The notes: generated by a model from the sequence alone, not told the origin. Positions 1 to 8,512 are shown, counted from the first letter of the stretch. The stretch: DNA of 64,000 nucleotides from Methylococcales bacterium (GCA_023145835.1 JAGLDH010000121.1:1-64000), one strand, 5' to 3'. A program made the numbers and translations.

Positions 1-148
1 ATCAAGTCCAATTATTTTTAGCTGGTTAAAATTGCCGATATTTTCCACGAAGATCGGTGAAATAGAATGACTATTTCCTCTCACTTCGTAAAAAATAGCG
101 ACCGTTTTTTCTGTGCTAAATTCTAATCGACTTAATCAGAGCCTCTTT
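1..148. repeat. Dispersed palindromic element, family A, copy 1 (MITE-like, cut by window edge)
   Basis: This stretch is closely similar to 27514-27670 in the same orientation and to 38098-38257 in the opposite orientation. Shared blocks include the end AATCAGAGCCTC, an internal TTTTTTCTG.GCTAAATT block and ACGAAGAT.GGTG. The two halves are imperfect reverse complements of each other, so a transcript would fold into one long hairpin. The left terminus is probably just outside the window. It lies between genes, and no transposase is present. What is seen is the repeat; calling it a non-autonomous transposable element is inference. Confidence 0.75.
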
Positions 149-380
149 AAGAATAAATATGAATTAGTATTAGTTATTTTGTTTTTAATATATTGGATAA
201 AAAAATTTATTGCTAATTCTATAGTGAAATGAGCCAGTTTCATAGTACTTTGAAAAAAAAAGTGTGAAGTTGGGCACATTATTTGACTTAAAGCATTGAT
301 TTATCAATTTAAATAAGCATTGCTGGCTGCTTTATGAGGTAACATCTTAACCCGTAAATGAAATTACGGATTTTTAATTT
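149..380. other. Intergenic remainder downstream of the permease gene
   Basis: Apart from the repeat at 1-148 and the small hairpin at 352-369, nothing recognisable was found. The sequence is AT-rich, with no open frame of useful length and no RNA gene. Confidence 0.5.
352..369 (-). terminator. Stem-loop just after the permease stop codon
   Basis: CCGTAA and TTACGG form a 6-bp stem around a 6-nt loop, 12 nt beyond the stop codon of the minus-strand permease gene. The T-rich run is on the plus-strand side, so on the operon's own strand it is not a textbook intrinsic terminator. It may mark the operon's 3' end. Confidence 0.35.
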
Positions 381-1586
381 TTAAATTTCACGCATTCCTT
401 CTGCTGGTTCGATGAAGGAGGCGCGGATACCTGCTAATGCAGCAACTAATATAGCAAGAAGGGTGGATGCCAATAAGGAAGTTAAATAGTGTACAGGAAG
501 TAGAATACAGACTTGTGTTCCTGTTTCTAATTGACTATTCATTAGGGTATTGATCCATAGAGAAACGACTTGATAAACAGCAACAGCTAATAACCATCCA
601 AAAAAAATGGTCAGTAAACTTTGTATAACTGGGAAAACAATTAAGTCTATTGTGGAGAAACCAATAACACGGATAATTGCAAGCTCTCTTCTTTTTCTTT
701 CCACATTGGCCCATAAATTTGCACCTAGAGATGTTGCGAAACCAATGATGCCAATCATGGCTATGATCCAATAGATAGTTGATAGAGTTTGTTCCATATT
801 TTGAACTGACTCTATTTCATCAACTTTAGTGATTACTTCTACACCTTGAGTTTCTAACCATTTTTGTAAGTTGGCAACACCTTGGAGGGATTGAGAAAAC
901 AGACGAAAACCCGTAAAATATTTCTCTTCTTTTATCGGCTCTGACCCAGGCCATTCTAGTGCTGGAACGGCTTGTCCATCTCGATAGCTTTCAATTGCTT
1001 CAAGTAAAGCGAGTGAAGTAAAAGCACCGTCACGAGTAAAAGCACTACTGCTAGCAATTGAAACTACCTTTAAGGGTAAGTGCTCCCGCTCTTTAGATCC
1101 CCTATAACGCCTTTGTATGCTTCCACTGATTATATCACCTGATTTAACATTTAATTTTTTTGCTACTGATTTTGATAAAACAATTGATTCAAATCTTTTG
1201 GGGTATTCTAATATATTGGAAAGTAAAGGGTCATTATTAGATGTTGGAATAAGTTCCACACTAATTATGCTAGGTGCATTTTGACTTTTCAAAGACATGC
1301 TTGCTGCTAGGCTACGAGTTTTTGGTACTAAAAAGCTAACATCGGGACGTTTTTTTAATTCCTCCATCCATTCAATATTAAAATGTCCACTATATACGGG
1401 TCTTAATTCACGATTTCTAGGGTCATCAATTAATTGCCCAAACATGCCTGAAATAATGCCGTATTTTAAAGCAAATAAAACCATCATTGGACCAAGTACT
1501 GCAGCTAAGGCAAGGATGTAACAACTAGAAATTTGCCAGTCATTAAAAAAATCTTTGATAGCTAACCTTGATATTTTAAAAATCAT
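381..1586 (-). CDS. ABC transporter permease, FtsX/MacB type (TagS-like)
   Basis: This 401-residue inner-membrane protein has one hydrophobic segment near the N-terminus (about residues 18-45) and a large soluble domain up to about residue 265. Three hydrophobic segments follow (about 270-295, 310-345 and 365-390), which is the layout of FtsX-like permeases that couple cytoplasmic ATP hydrolysis to periplasmic work instead of moving a solute. It starts 7 nt after the stop of the ATPase gene and is last in a three-gene operon with that ATPase and an exported vWA protein. The order and domain types resemble TagT-TagS next to PpkA in type VI secretion clusters, but that link is inference. A LolCDE- or MacB-like role is the alternative. 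Confidence 0.8.
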   Translation of the reverse strand: MIFKISRLAIKDFFNDWQISSCYILALAAVLGPMMVLFALKYGIISGMFGQLIDDPRNRELRPVYSGHFNIEWMEELKKRPDVSFLVPKTRSLAASMSLKSQNAPSIISVELIPTSNNDPLLSNILEYPKRFESIVLSKSVAKKLNVKSGDIISGSIQRRYRGSKEREHLPLKVVSIASSSAFTRDGAFTSLALLEAIESYRDGQAVPALEWPGSEPIKEEKYFTGFRLFSQSLQGVANLQKWLETQGVEVITKVDEIESVQNMEQTLSTIYWIIAMIGIIGFATSLGANLWANVERKRRELAIIRVIGFSTIDLIVFPVIQSLLTIFFGWLLAVAVYQVVSLWINTLMNSQLETGTQVCILLPVHYLTSLLASTLLAILVAALAGIRASFIEPAEGMREI

Positions 1587-1593
1587 AATGCGC

Positions 1594-2370
1594 TTATCCT
1601 GTCACTATAGTCTCTGTTTTCAACTCTTCGGGTGATCGTAACGAATGATGTGATAATCGACGTAACCCTAAGTCTTTAATGTCATCCCATGCATGGCTTG
1701 CAATAATAATTGTAATTCCCATTTCCTCTACTAATCGAATAAAAATATCCATGACCGTTCTTGATGCATAAGGGTCTAATGAAGCTGTAGGTTCATCGGC
1801 TATGATAATTTCAGGACGGTGAGCTAAAGCTCGAGCTATTGCCACGCGTTGGCGTTCACCAGTAGATAAAGATTTTGGTGGCTTTTTTAAATGATAATTT
1901 AGTCCTAATTCTTTTACTAGGGTATTTATAGTGTCATCTTTTGGCAGGCCAAGAATTTCACGAGAAAGAGAAATATTCTCTTTTACTGTTAAATACGGTA
2001 ACAAGCCTCCAGTCTGCATTACATAGCCAATATGTTGTCTACGAATTTTACTTAATGAATTATGACGCTGTTTTTTCCATAATTGATCAATATTTTTTTG
2101 ATGCACATTATCCTTAATTTTATGCTGAAAAATAAAAGTATCACTTTTAGTGGGTTGTGAAATAAAAGCTAACAAGTCTAATAGTGTTGATTTTCCACAA
2201 CCACTTTGCCCTATTAAAGCAATTTTTTCACCTTTAGTAATTTGCAAAGTTGGAATGGTTAGTTGAAAAGCAACACCTTCCGCCTCTCGGCTTTTATACA
2301 CACCTCGTAAGTCATAAATAATGTCATTTTTTAAAGAAGTAAAATTTTCTTTAGTTTCCATTTTTTGCAT
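1594..2370 (-). CDS. ABC transporter ATP-binding protein (TagT/LolD-like)
   Basis: A 258-residue ATPase with Walker A GQSGCGKST (about 54-62), Q-loop near YVMQTGG (116-122), signature LSTGERQRVAIARAL (168-182) and Walker B IIIADEPTASLDP (188-200). It should hydrolyse ATP on the cytoplasmic face and drive the adjacent FtsX-type permease. A charged insertion between Walker A and the Q-loop (about 75-108) makes it longer than the roughly 225-residue LolD/MacB ATPases. It lies 17 nt after the vWA gene and 7 nt before the permease gene, so the three are almost certainly co-transcribed. The ATPase family is certain; the cargo or partner is not shown by the sequence. Confidence 0.88.
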   Translation of the reverse strand: MQKMETKENFTSLKNDIIYDLRGVYKSREAEGVAFQLTIPTLQITKGEKIALIGQSGCGKSTLLDLLAFISQPTKSDTFIFQHKIKDNVHQKNIDQLWKKQRHNSLSKIRRQHIGYVMQTGGLLPYLTVKENISLSREILGLPKDDTINTLVKELGLNYHLKKPPKSLSTGERQRVAIARALAHRPEIIIADEPTASLDPYASRTVMDIFIRLVEEMGITIIIASHAWDDIKDLGLRRLSHHSLRSPEELKTETIVTG

Positions 2371-2387
2371 ATTTAATGATTCCTTCT

Positions 2388-4388
2388 TTAAGGGAGCATA
2401 TCCAAAGGTATTGGAAAAACTGAGTCACCATCTATTGAGCTACCCTTTAAACTTACCCATAAATCAATATTCTCGTGGAGATTTTGATAGTAATTAATTT
2501 TGTTTTCAAGATTTTGTAAAAATTCAATCTGTCGTTTAACAGGCCAACTCTGCCAATCATCTAAAGACATAGTCATTACCTCTCCGGTATAAGGTAGTCC
2601 TTCAATATATTCACGCATAAATCCCATTTCAGAAAGGCTGTGCCCTTCTCCAGCCGTAATTGCGGTTGTACCTCCTAATTGATCTGGATCACGCGATGTT
2701 GTTGCTGCTAAACTTTTAAGCTCATTAAGAAAATTTTTGGGTGAAATAACTCCTTTTTCAGCAGTATCTAATATTTGCTTTAAAATAATATGAAGATCTG
2801 ATAATTGGTTTCTTGTCAATAGTACCCTAACCTCGACCATTTTCTTTTCAGGGTTTTGAAAATCTTTATCAACTATCCAAGCTTTAAATACATTAGGAGC
2901 CTTTTCTCCTTTTTTTTTGTTGATGTATTTCATACGAAAGGCATAGCCTAGTTTCTCAACTTTAGATTTTAAAGACTGTAATTGTGTTTCTTCTTGTTCT
3001 TTTTCTTTGGTAGTTTCTTTAGAGTTTCCTAGTTTCATCTGGTCAACTTGAGCTGTAATTTGTGTAGACAAGCTTTCAATAGCCTTACCAAAATCACGAG
3101 TGCTACCAGTGGGGACACTATAATAAAAATCACCTATACCGGGATATTCAGAGAGTGACTTATATTGTTCTTCAGCCATCTTATGGTCAGCATAGCCAGA
3201 AGATGTTAATAAATGCATAACAAAAATAGCAACATTTTTTTTCTGTGCAAGTTCACGCAATTTGATTAAACTTGTGTCTGAGCTGGATAAAGGATCTTTT
3301 TCATCTCTAGAGCTAGCATCTGTAATCAATACGATATATCGAGCAGCAAAAGGAGACCATTCCATTTCTTGTAATGCTTGATGAACACCAGCAAAACTAT
3401 CTTCAACAAAACCACTGCTTGAAAAGTTAGTTGCTTTTAAGTCAGCAACTTGATCCATAAATGATTCTGGATTTTTACCTTGTTTTAAACTGACATATTG
3501 TTTTGTGACATATTCAATGTTTGGTGTTATGCCGATATTATCTCTAAAAGCAATTAGCCCAAAACTTACATCACCCAAAAGATTTGCTTGTTCAATGTGG
3601 TTGTATATTGTTTTTACAGCTTTTCGCGTTCGGTCAATATATGGTTGCATTGATAACGTTGAATCAATAACAAATGTAATTCCTGCAGCATAAGGGGTAT
3701 CAGAGGGCTTTTCCTGTTGATAAGGCGGATCAATAATTTTTTTTAATTCTGATACAGAGGAGGGAGAGGGATCATTTTCACCTAAAGGAATGCTAGAGAC
3801 TAGTAATAATCTGGCTGTTTCATCCTTCATGAAAAATTCTTCATAGCTATGAATGGGTATTAAATAAAAATTATTTCTAATATCAATATTTTCTGCAGGC
3901 TGAATAGCGACTACAGGTGAATTGGCTTGCTCCTTTCCTGAACTTGCTGCTTGATAAATTTTTTTATATTCCTTTAAATTTGAACTTGTTGCCAGTTTTT
4001 CAGCTGATAACTTGTCTTTGAATAACAATACTCTATCTTGTCCGGCTTTAGGGTCTTTAAAAGTTAATGTTAGTCTTTGGCTCCATTCCAATGTTTTTTC
4101 TTCTTTAATCCAACCTTCTGTTTTGCCATAACGTCCCAGTCCAACTTGTAGCCATTGTTGATTGTTTTCTGCATTTTTTCGTGCGTAAACATAATAGACA
4201 GTAAAAACGGGTAAGGGGGCAATATCTTTCTGAGTATCTTTAGCTTGAGGAAAAAGTTGAGCGTCTGGAAGTGAAAGAACTCTTTGATAGAGATTCTTTT
4301 TGTTTGCCATAAGTAATGGCTTATCATTTTTTGCTAGAGTTTGCAGACTAACGATAGTTAGTATAAAAATGAAAAATACTTGCTTCAT
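2388..4388 (-). CDS. Exported SH3-like/von Willebrand A protein (PpkA-type vWA region, no kinase domain)
   Basis: A 666-residue protein with an N-terminal signal peptide (hydrophobic run at 4-18, likely cleavage after TLA at about residue 19). An SH3-like region (about 60-125) contains GLGRYGKTEGWI. A von Willebrand A domain (about 230-450) begins FVIDSTLSM, giving the MIDAS pattern DxTxS, and VLITDASSRD supplies the later metal-site aspartate. A Lys/Glu-rich, probably coiled stretch lies at about 445-480. The C-terminal part ends FPIPLDMLP, which resembles the tail of the vWA half of type VI secretion kinase PpkA. No kinase motifs are present. It is first in an operon with an ABC ATPase and permease and probably acts in the periplasm, perhaps as a sensor or scaffold. 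The function is not established. Confidence 0.75.
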   Translation of the reverse strand: MKQVFFIFILTIVSLQTLAKNDKPLLMANKKNLYQRVLSLPDAQLFPQAKDTQKDIAPLPVFTVYYVYARKNAENNQQWLQVGLGRYGKTEGWIKEEKTLEWSQRLTLTFKDPKAGQDRVLLFKDKLSAEKLATSSNLKEYKKIYQAASSGKEQANSPVVAIQPAENIDIRNNFYLIPIHSYEEFFMKDETARLLLVSSIPLGENDPSPSSVSELKKIIDPPYQQEKPSDTPYAAGITFVIDSTLSMQPYIDRTRKAVKTIYNHIEQANLLGDVSFGLIAFRDNIGITPNIEYVTKQYVSLKQGKNPESFMDQVADLKATNFSSSGFVEDSFAGVHQALQEMEWSPFAARYIVLITDASSRDEKDPLSSSDTSLIKLRELAQKKNVAIFVMHLLTSSGYADHKMAEEQYKSLSEYPGIGDFYYSVPTGSTRDFGKAIESLSTQITAQVDQMKLGNSKETTKEKEQEETQLQSLKSKVEKLGYAFRMKYINKKKGEKAPNVFKAWIVDKDFQNPEKKMVEVRVLLTRNQLSDLHIILKQILDTAEKGVISPKNFLNELKSLAATTSRDPDQLGGTTAITAGEGHSLSEMGFMREYIEGLPYTGEVMTMSLDDWQSWPVKRQIEFLQNLENKINYYQNLHENIDLWVSLKGSSIDGDSVFPIPLDMLP

Positions 4389-4938
4389 AATGATTGCATT
4401 TATTTAATTAAGTTTGTAAGAGCTACTTGCAAAAAATATTAATGCAAAGAAGGAGTTAGTCACCTAGGTAGCTAAAGATAAGCAAACGTACTAATTTATC
4501 AATGATAAAAAGGGATTTTAAATAAAAGCCAAAAATATCGGTAAAATGAGTAAGTTACTCAACAGATTATCATAAACCTAATGGGGTATTCAAGGGTCTT
4601 TGTTTTCTTGGATTGTAAAAGTACTCGGTGGGATGTTGCAGAAAAATAGGGGTTATAGCGGAATAAAAAACGTTTATAAATTGACGAAAGCATGTGTTTT
4701 ATTGATATAAGATGTTCACTAAAAGGTTATACATCAAATGGAAAAACTTTTATTACGAGATGATTTATAGCATGTTCACAACGAATTACAATAAAAGTGA
4801 GCCTCTGTTAAGTCAAGTCAGAATTGATATAGAAAAGCCTTTAACCTAATGGTGGCTTTACTTACACCGTTTTATAAGTTCGTTCACATGCTATCTATGG
4901 AATAAAGAATTATTATATAGAATTGGTTTTTTGATAAA
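4389..4938. other. Intergenic region between the vWA operon and the Roadblock cluster
   Basis: These 550 bases contain no convincing gene. They should hold the promoter of the minus-strand vWA operon, but no clear -35/-10 pair was recognised. Around 4798-4840 there is a degenerate resemblance to one end of repeat family A. ATAGCATGT at 4767 and ACATGCTAT at 4886 form an inverted pair about 110 bp apart. Both are weak signals. Confidence 0.45.
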
Positions 4939-5301
4939 TTAGAGGACTTTAATAATTCTTTCCACAGCTCTTTTTACATCTAGAAAAATTAAGCCTAGTT
5001 TTGCATTAGGTTTTGCTATTACAGTTAAAACAGCATCAGATCCTGCGTAAGACATGAGTACATAGCCATCATTACCTTTAATTAAAACTTGCTTCAATTC
5101 TCCTCGATTGAGTTCCTGAGCTGTTCTATCTCCTAGCGAAAGCATTGCTGCACTCATCGCTCCCACGCGATCTTCATCAAGTCCTGCTGGTAAAACAGAG
5201 GCTATCATCAAGCCGTCTGTAGAAATTACACCAGAGGCTTCGATATCAGCTGATGTACCATTTAATTCATTTAATATTGATGTTAGTAAATCTTCTCTCA
5301 T
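4939..5301 (-). CDS. Roadblock/LC7 domain protein (MglB-like)
   Basis: A 120-residue single-domain protein. The Roadblock/LC7 fold is recognisable from the pattern LTSILNELN (5-13), a GVISTDGLMIASVLP strand pair (24-38), AMLSLGDRTAQEL in the middle helix and VLTVIAKPNAKLGLIFLDVKRAVE at the C-terminus. Family members dimerise and commonly regulate small Ras-like GTPases, as MglB does for MglA in polarity and gliding or type IV pilus motility. No GTPase gene is in the window, so the partner is unknown. It is the last of three closely spaced minus-strand genes, 20 nt after the next one. Family assignment is strong; the biological role is open. Confidence 0.85.
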   Translation of the reverse strand: MREDLLTSILNELNGTSADIEASGVISTDGLMIASVLPAGLDEDRVGAMSAAMLSLGDRTAQELNRGELKQVLIKGNDGYVLMSYAGSDAVLTVIAKPNAKLGLIFLDVKRAVERIIKVL

Positions 5302-5321
5302 AGTAATCCTTAATTATTAAA

Positions 5322-5960
5322 TTAGATTTGTTGATAGCGAATACTTAATGCCCAGATTAGTGTGACAAAACCTGGTCTATTAAAATGTGGAATACCAGAA
5401 ATAGTGATAACAAATTGACTATCTCCAATGAATAGAGGCCAAAAGCCTAATTGGCTACTGCCAAATGCATCAACAATTGCCCAGGCATGACTGTCAATTG
5501 TTAAGCTATTTGCTAGCATATCTATTCTTCTCTCATGTATTGTTTCTATTTCTGCACTAATAGCAGAGAGCTGTTCCGCAGTTTCATTAGTAAAGCCACT
5601 GCAAGCAAGATGAAATCCTTGTTCATCAGATAATAATACGTTTCCTGTTTCAGATACCTTATCTAAGAGAGAAGGGAGTATAGTATCCAGAGTACCTATG
5701 GGAGATTCTATGCTTTCTTTAACCCCTTGAATCCAGCCTTTATTTTGGCAGTGATGTAGTAATTCTATAGCATCTTTTTCTGATTCAACATTCATTAAGT
5801 TTTTTAATGTTTTAATGTTTAATGCTGGAGTTCTAGGTTGTTTTAATAGCCGATTAATGAAATTTTTTGCATCATCACCAATAAATGAAGATACTGCATA
5901 ATAACAGCCAATAGGGGTCGGATAGATAAATAGTCCATCGACTAGAATATGTTTGCTCAC
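5322..5960 (-). CDS. Uncharacterised protein with probable C-terminal Roadblock-like domain
   Basis: A 212-residue protein not assigned to a named family. It starts with GTG; the spacing to an upstream AAGGAT is good. The first 100 residues look like a small helical, possibly winged-helix unit (TLKNLMNVESEKDAIELLHH, then GWIQGV). The last 110 resemble a Roadblock/LC7 fold: NVLLSDEQGFHLACSGF (about 106-122), AEQLSAISAEIETIHERR (127-144) and a strand-rich C-terminus. It lies between a clear Roadblock protein and another unknown gene on the same strand. A role as partner of the neighbouring Roadblock protein is inference from context and fold pattern. Confidence 0.6.
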   Translation of the reverse strand: MSKHILVDGLFIYPTPIGCYYAVSSFIGDDAKNFINRLLKQPRTPALNIKTLKNLMNVESEKDAIELLHHCQNKGWIQGVKESIESPIGTLDTILPSLLDKVSETGNVLLSDEQGFHLACSGFTNETAEQLSAISAEIETIHERRIDMLANSLTIDSHAWAIVDAFGSSQLGFWPLFIGDSQFVITISGIPHFNRPGFVTLIWALSIRYQQI

Positions 5961-6017
5961 TCTTTTTTATCCTTACGAAGGGTTTGAAAAAGTTTGATAT
6001 ATCTTAACTAGGAAAAG

Positions 6018-6503
6018 TTAGTTGCTTTTTTTAGCAAGTAAAATAGAAGAACCAATTAATCCTTTTGTAAGTACTGTATATTTGTTTTCGGGTAATAGCG
6101 TCAAATCCTGAGTTTGTAAATATCGAGTTAAAGTTTGGTGTTGTTGGTTCGATAATAATGAATGGGAGAGGGAAATCATACGGTTACTTAATTGTTTGCC
6201 GTTGCCATCTAGTATCAAAAGTAAGTCAATTAATGCAGCATACAATGGGCTATTCATCTTCCATGTGTAAGTGAAGTAAACTCTTTGTATATGAGACATT
6301 AAATGTTTTGGGTTTCTTAATACCTTAAATACTATTTGAGTATACTGATCATTATTCTCTTTTGCTGTTATTGTTGTCCATAGTACATGTTTAACCAAAA
6401 ATTTTTGGTTGGATTCAATAGATGCTGAGTTAATTTCGTTTTCAGCTTTAAATAATGGAAGACTTTGTAACATATTTAAGTCGTAGAGATAATTAATAAA
6501 CAC
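6018..6503 (-). CDS. Uncharacterised protein, first gene of the Roadblock cluster
   Basis: A 161-residue protein of unknown family, probably cytoplasmic. There is no signal peptide or membrane segment, and most of it looks helical. Start choice is uncertain: GTG at 6503 sits almost against a GAAGGA box, while ATG at 6473 (residue 11) has no visible ribosome site. It lies 57 nt upstream of the next gene on the same strand, so it is probably the promoter-proximal gene of the three-gene Roadblock cluster. No catalytic motif was recognised. Confidence 0.55.
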   Translation of the reverse strand: MFINYLYDLNMLQSLPLFKAENEINSASIESNQKFLVKHVLWTTITAKENNDQYTQIVFKVLRNPKHLMSHIQRVYFTYTWKMNSPLYAALIDLLLILDGNGKQLSNRMISLSHSLLSNQQHQTLTRYLQTQDLTLLPENKYTVLTKGLIGSSILLAKKSN

Positions 6504-6925
6504 TTCCTTCTTTTTGTGAAGTGTATAGGTTAAAGATAAATTTATTTATTCTCGAACAATATTTTGTAATTATTGAGCGATTAAATTTTTCGTATGTTGC
6601 AAATGGTTAATTTTAGCATAAGTGAATTTTTCTTAAAGGGCAAGGTGATGTAGAATTGGGCTGTGGAAGCCTATTTTATACAATTACATTAAATTCAATA
6701 GCTTGGATATTAATGATGTGTGTAATTAAAATATAGTTTATTTAACTTTGATGTGTTTTAGGTCATACAGTACGGTTTTCTTTTGATTTTTACACTTTTA
6801 TTATAGTTAAACCAATGATTAATGTTAGTTAACGAAGTTATTCAATTTCAAGATATTTAGAACTAGACATGGTTACTTAAGAATAAAAAATTATAACAAT
6901 ATGATGAAAATAACGATGCTTCTTA
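6504..6925. other. Divergent intergenic region
   Basis: These 420 bases separate two divergently transcribed genes and should hold both promoters. One plus-strand candidate is TTGGGC (6656-6661), a 17-nt spacer and TACAAT (6679-6684). No RNA gene, repeat or open frame of note was seen. Confidence 0.4.
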
Positions 6926-7006
6926 GTGAGTGGAAGGTATAATTCATTATCTAGAGGGTTTGTAGAAGATTTACTATTAAAGTTGTATGTTTATAAAAGG
7001 TATGGT

Positions 7007-7852
7007 ATGAGAGCTCGAAATTTACTAAAAGTTTCATTACATGGCATGAATGAGCGAATGCAAATGATGATGGCCGCATACTTAGAGCTAAACTGTAGAG
7101 GTATGGCATATGTTGTTGATGAGCTAGAGGCCGAGGTAGAAATTGTAGATGTTGATGTAGCCGATTCGAAAACTATTCTACAGCAAAGATTGGAGCAACA
7201 GCCAGGTAAGCCTATTATTGTAATTTCTTTATATGACGAATTGTCTGATTTAGCTTTTTACGTTAAGAAACCTATTGAAACAAATGATTTAGTTAATGCT
7301 CTTAATAAAGCGAAGGAAGTTATTCTTACTGGCAGAACGGATTTTAAGGCGGTAAATGAGCATCTTATTGATTCTAAAATAAAACTTCCTAGTAAAGATA
7401 GAGGTCTTATTGATGTAACTAATACTGAATTAGGTTCTAACTCAGATATTGATCAATTCTTGAAAGATTTTAATAATAACCCGAGGCTTAATGAAATTAT
7501 AAAGTCAGGGGTTTCAAATAAAGAAAAAAATCGGCGAGATACTGTTAGGTATGTTTTCAAAGCAGTGGTTGGATGTGTGAAAAAACACTCATTTCTAGGG
7601 TTTAATAAAAGATTGCCTATATCTATAGAGACTGTTAGCAGTGCTGGAGCACTTATTAAAATGGAACAAAAACTTAAACTAAAGGGAGAGGTGACTTTAG
7701 AAATCCAGCTTGACTCACAAAAAGTTTTTATTATTCCAGCAAAAATAATTAGGACAAATAGCAATAAAACATATGGGTTAGAGTTTTCTAATTATCAACA
7801 TAAATTGACAGAATATTTAATTGATTCTGGTCGTTCATTTAGTATTATGTAA
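7007..7852 (+). CDS. Receiver-like/PilZ-like two-domain protein
   Basis: A 281-residue protein from the ATG at 7007, chosen because AAAAGG lies 6 nt upstream. A GTG at 6926 would add 27 residues but has no ribosome site. The first 110 residues look like a receiver fold without clear phosphorylation residues (LLKVSLHGMNERMQMMMAAY, then VVDELEAEVEIVDVDVADS, then PIIVISLYD and KKPIETNDLV). The last 100 residues resemble a PilZ domain: RRDTVRY (about 200), then SIETVSSAGALI where DxSxxG would be expected but Asp is replaced, then a FIIPAKIIRTNSNKTYGLEF strand pair. PilZ domains often bind c-di-GMP; the altered motif makes binding doubtful. It stands alone, divergent from the Roadblock cluster. 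Confidence 0.6.
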   Translation: MRARNLLKVSLHGMNERMQMMMAAYLELNCRGMAYVVDELEAEVEIVDVDVADSKTILQQRLEQQPGKPIIVISLYDELSDLAFYVKKPIETNDLVNALNKAKEVILTGRTDFKAVNEHLIDSKIKLPSKDRGLIDVTNTELGSNSDIDQFLKDFNNNPRLNEIIKSGVSNKEKNRRDTVRYVFKAVVGCVKKHSFLGFNKRLPISIETVSSAGALIKMEQKLKLKGEVTLEIQLDSQKVFIIPAKIIRTNSNKTYGLEFSNYQHKLTEYLIDSGRSFSIM

Positions 7853-7971
7853 AGATTTTAGGATGATTTTTTTCGACTTATTATATTGTATATGATTGAT
7901 CAGGTTAATTGTAAGTAGTTGATTAATTAGTATCTATTGATGCTAATAAGTAAAGTTTGTTTTTGTGTGTT

Positions 7972-8017
7972 GCAGATAAATATCATATGCTTCTGTAAGA
8001 AAAAATATGATATCTGC
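7972..8017. repeat. Inverted repeat (hairpin) downstream of the PilZ-like gene
   Basis: GCAGAT...ATCATAT at the left pairs with ATATGATATCTGC at the right, 13 paired bases with a small bulge on the left arm. No T-run follows, and it lies 120 bp after the stop codon, so it is not a standard terminator. Confidence 0.5.
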
Positions 8018-8235
8018 TTCATTTGTTAACAAGAGTTGTGCAACTAAAAGATAAATGTACTTAGTATAATTTCAATATTACTCGCATCAATACCCCTGAT
8101 TCAAGCATAATCTATCTGCATTACTGAAATGGTTGTATAGCTTGCTATATGCTCATTTTAGTGCCTTGTTTTACTCTTAGCAAAAATAACTCAATATAAA
8201 AACCAAAAGCCTAGCCGCGCAGAGTATCAAGCGTT

Positions 8236-8478
8236 TTAGGGTATCTTTATTAATTCTGTCTGAACTGATAAGTGATTAAAATGGTTGAGAGCAAGGTCAA
8301 GAGAGTGGCTAATAGAATGCCTATTAACAAGGTTTTTAACGAAGATATCATAGTAGGGCACCTCTATTAATTGTGGATGAGAAAATTGAGTCCAAAACAT
8401 CCAATCTCTGCGTTGAAGTTCTTCCCAATAGCCTGCTATTACGTGCGAATATCGCCTTGGTCTTGAATGTTTTGGTTC
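8236..8478 (-). pseudogene. Coding remnant, possibly the C-terminal end of a lost gene
   Basis: The minus strand is open for 80 codons from just after a TGA at 8479-8481 to a TAA at 8236-8238, which is long for such AT-rich sequence. The translation looks protein-like, with segments HVIAGYWEELQRRDWMFW, QLIEVPYYDIFVKN and LDLALNHFNHLSVQTELIKI. The only ATG (8400) gives 54 residues, and no ribosome site was seen. The frame runs across the left boundary of the inverted-repeat element at 8356-8512. It may be the 3' end of a decayed gene, perhaps a transposase, but the family was not recognised. Confidence 0.35.
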
Positions 8479-8512
8479 TCAATTTTCTCATCCACAATTA
8501 ATAGAGGTACCC
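8356..8512. mobile_element. Inverted-repeat element, family B (MITE-like), with probable 4-bp target duplication
   Basis: The ends are long terminal inverted repeats of about 34 bases or more (8356-8389 against 8479-8512) with one mismatch: GGGCACCTCTATTAATTG at the left and GGGTACCTCTATTAATTG read from the right on the other strand. Directly outside lie AGTA (8352-8355) and AGTA (8513-8516), as expected for a 4-bp target duplication. The 157-bp unit has no complete gene. A single copy is present in this window. Confidence 0.6.

Noticed and set aside
4798-4840. Degenerate copy of repeat family A
   Set aside because: Only about 40 bases align, with many mismatches, and the rest of the element does not follow. 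Too weak to list as a copy.
6901-6942. Short plus-strand frame ATGATGAAAATAACG just before the PilZ-like gene
   Set aside because: It is 13 codons, has no ribosome site and is in a different frame; a leader peptide cannot be supported.
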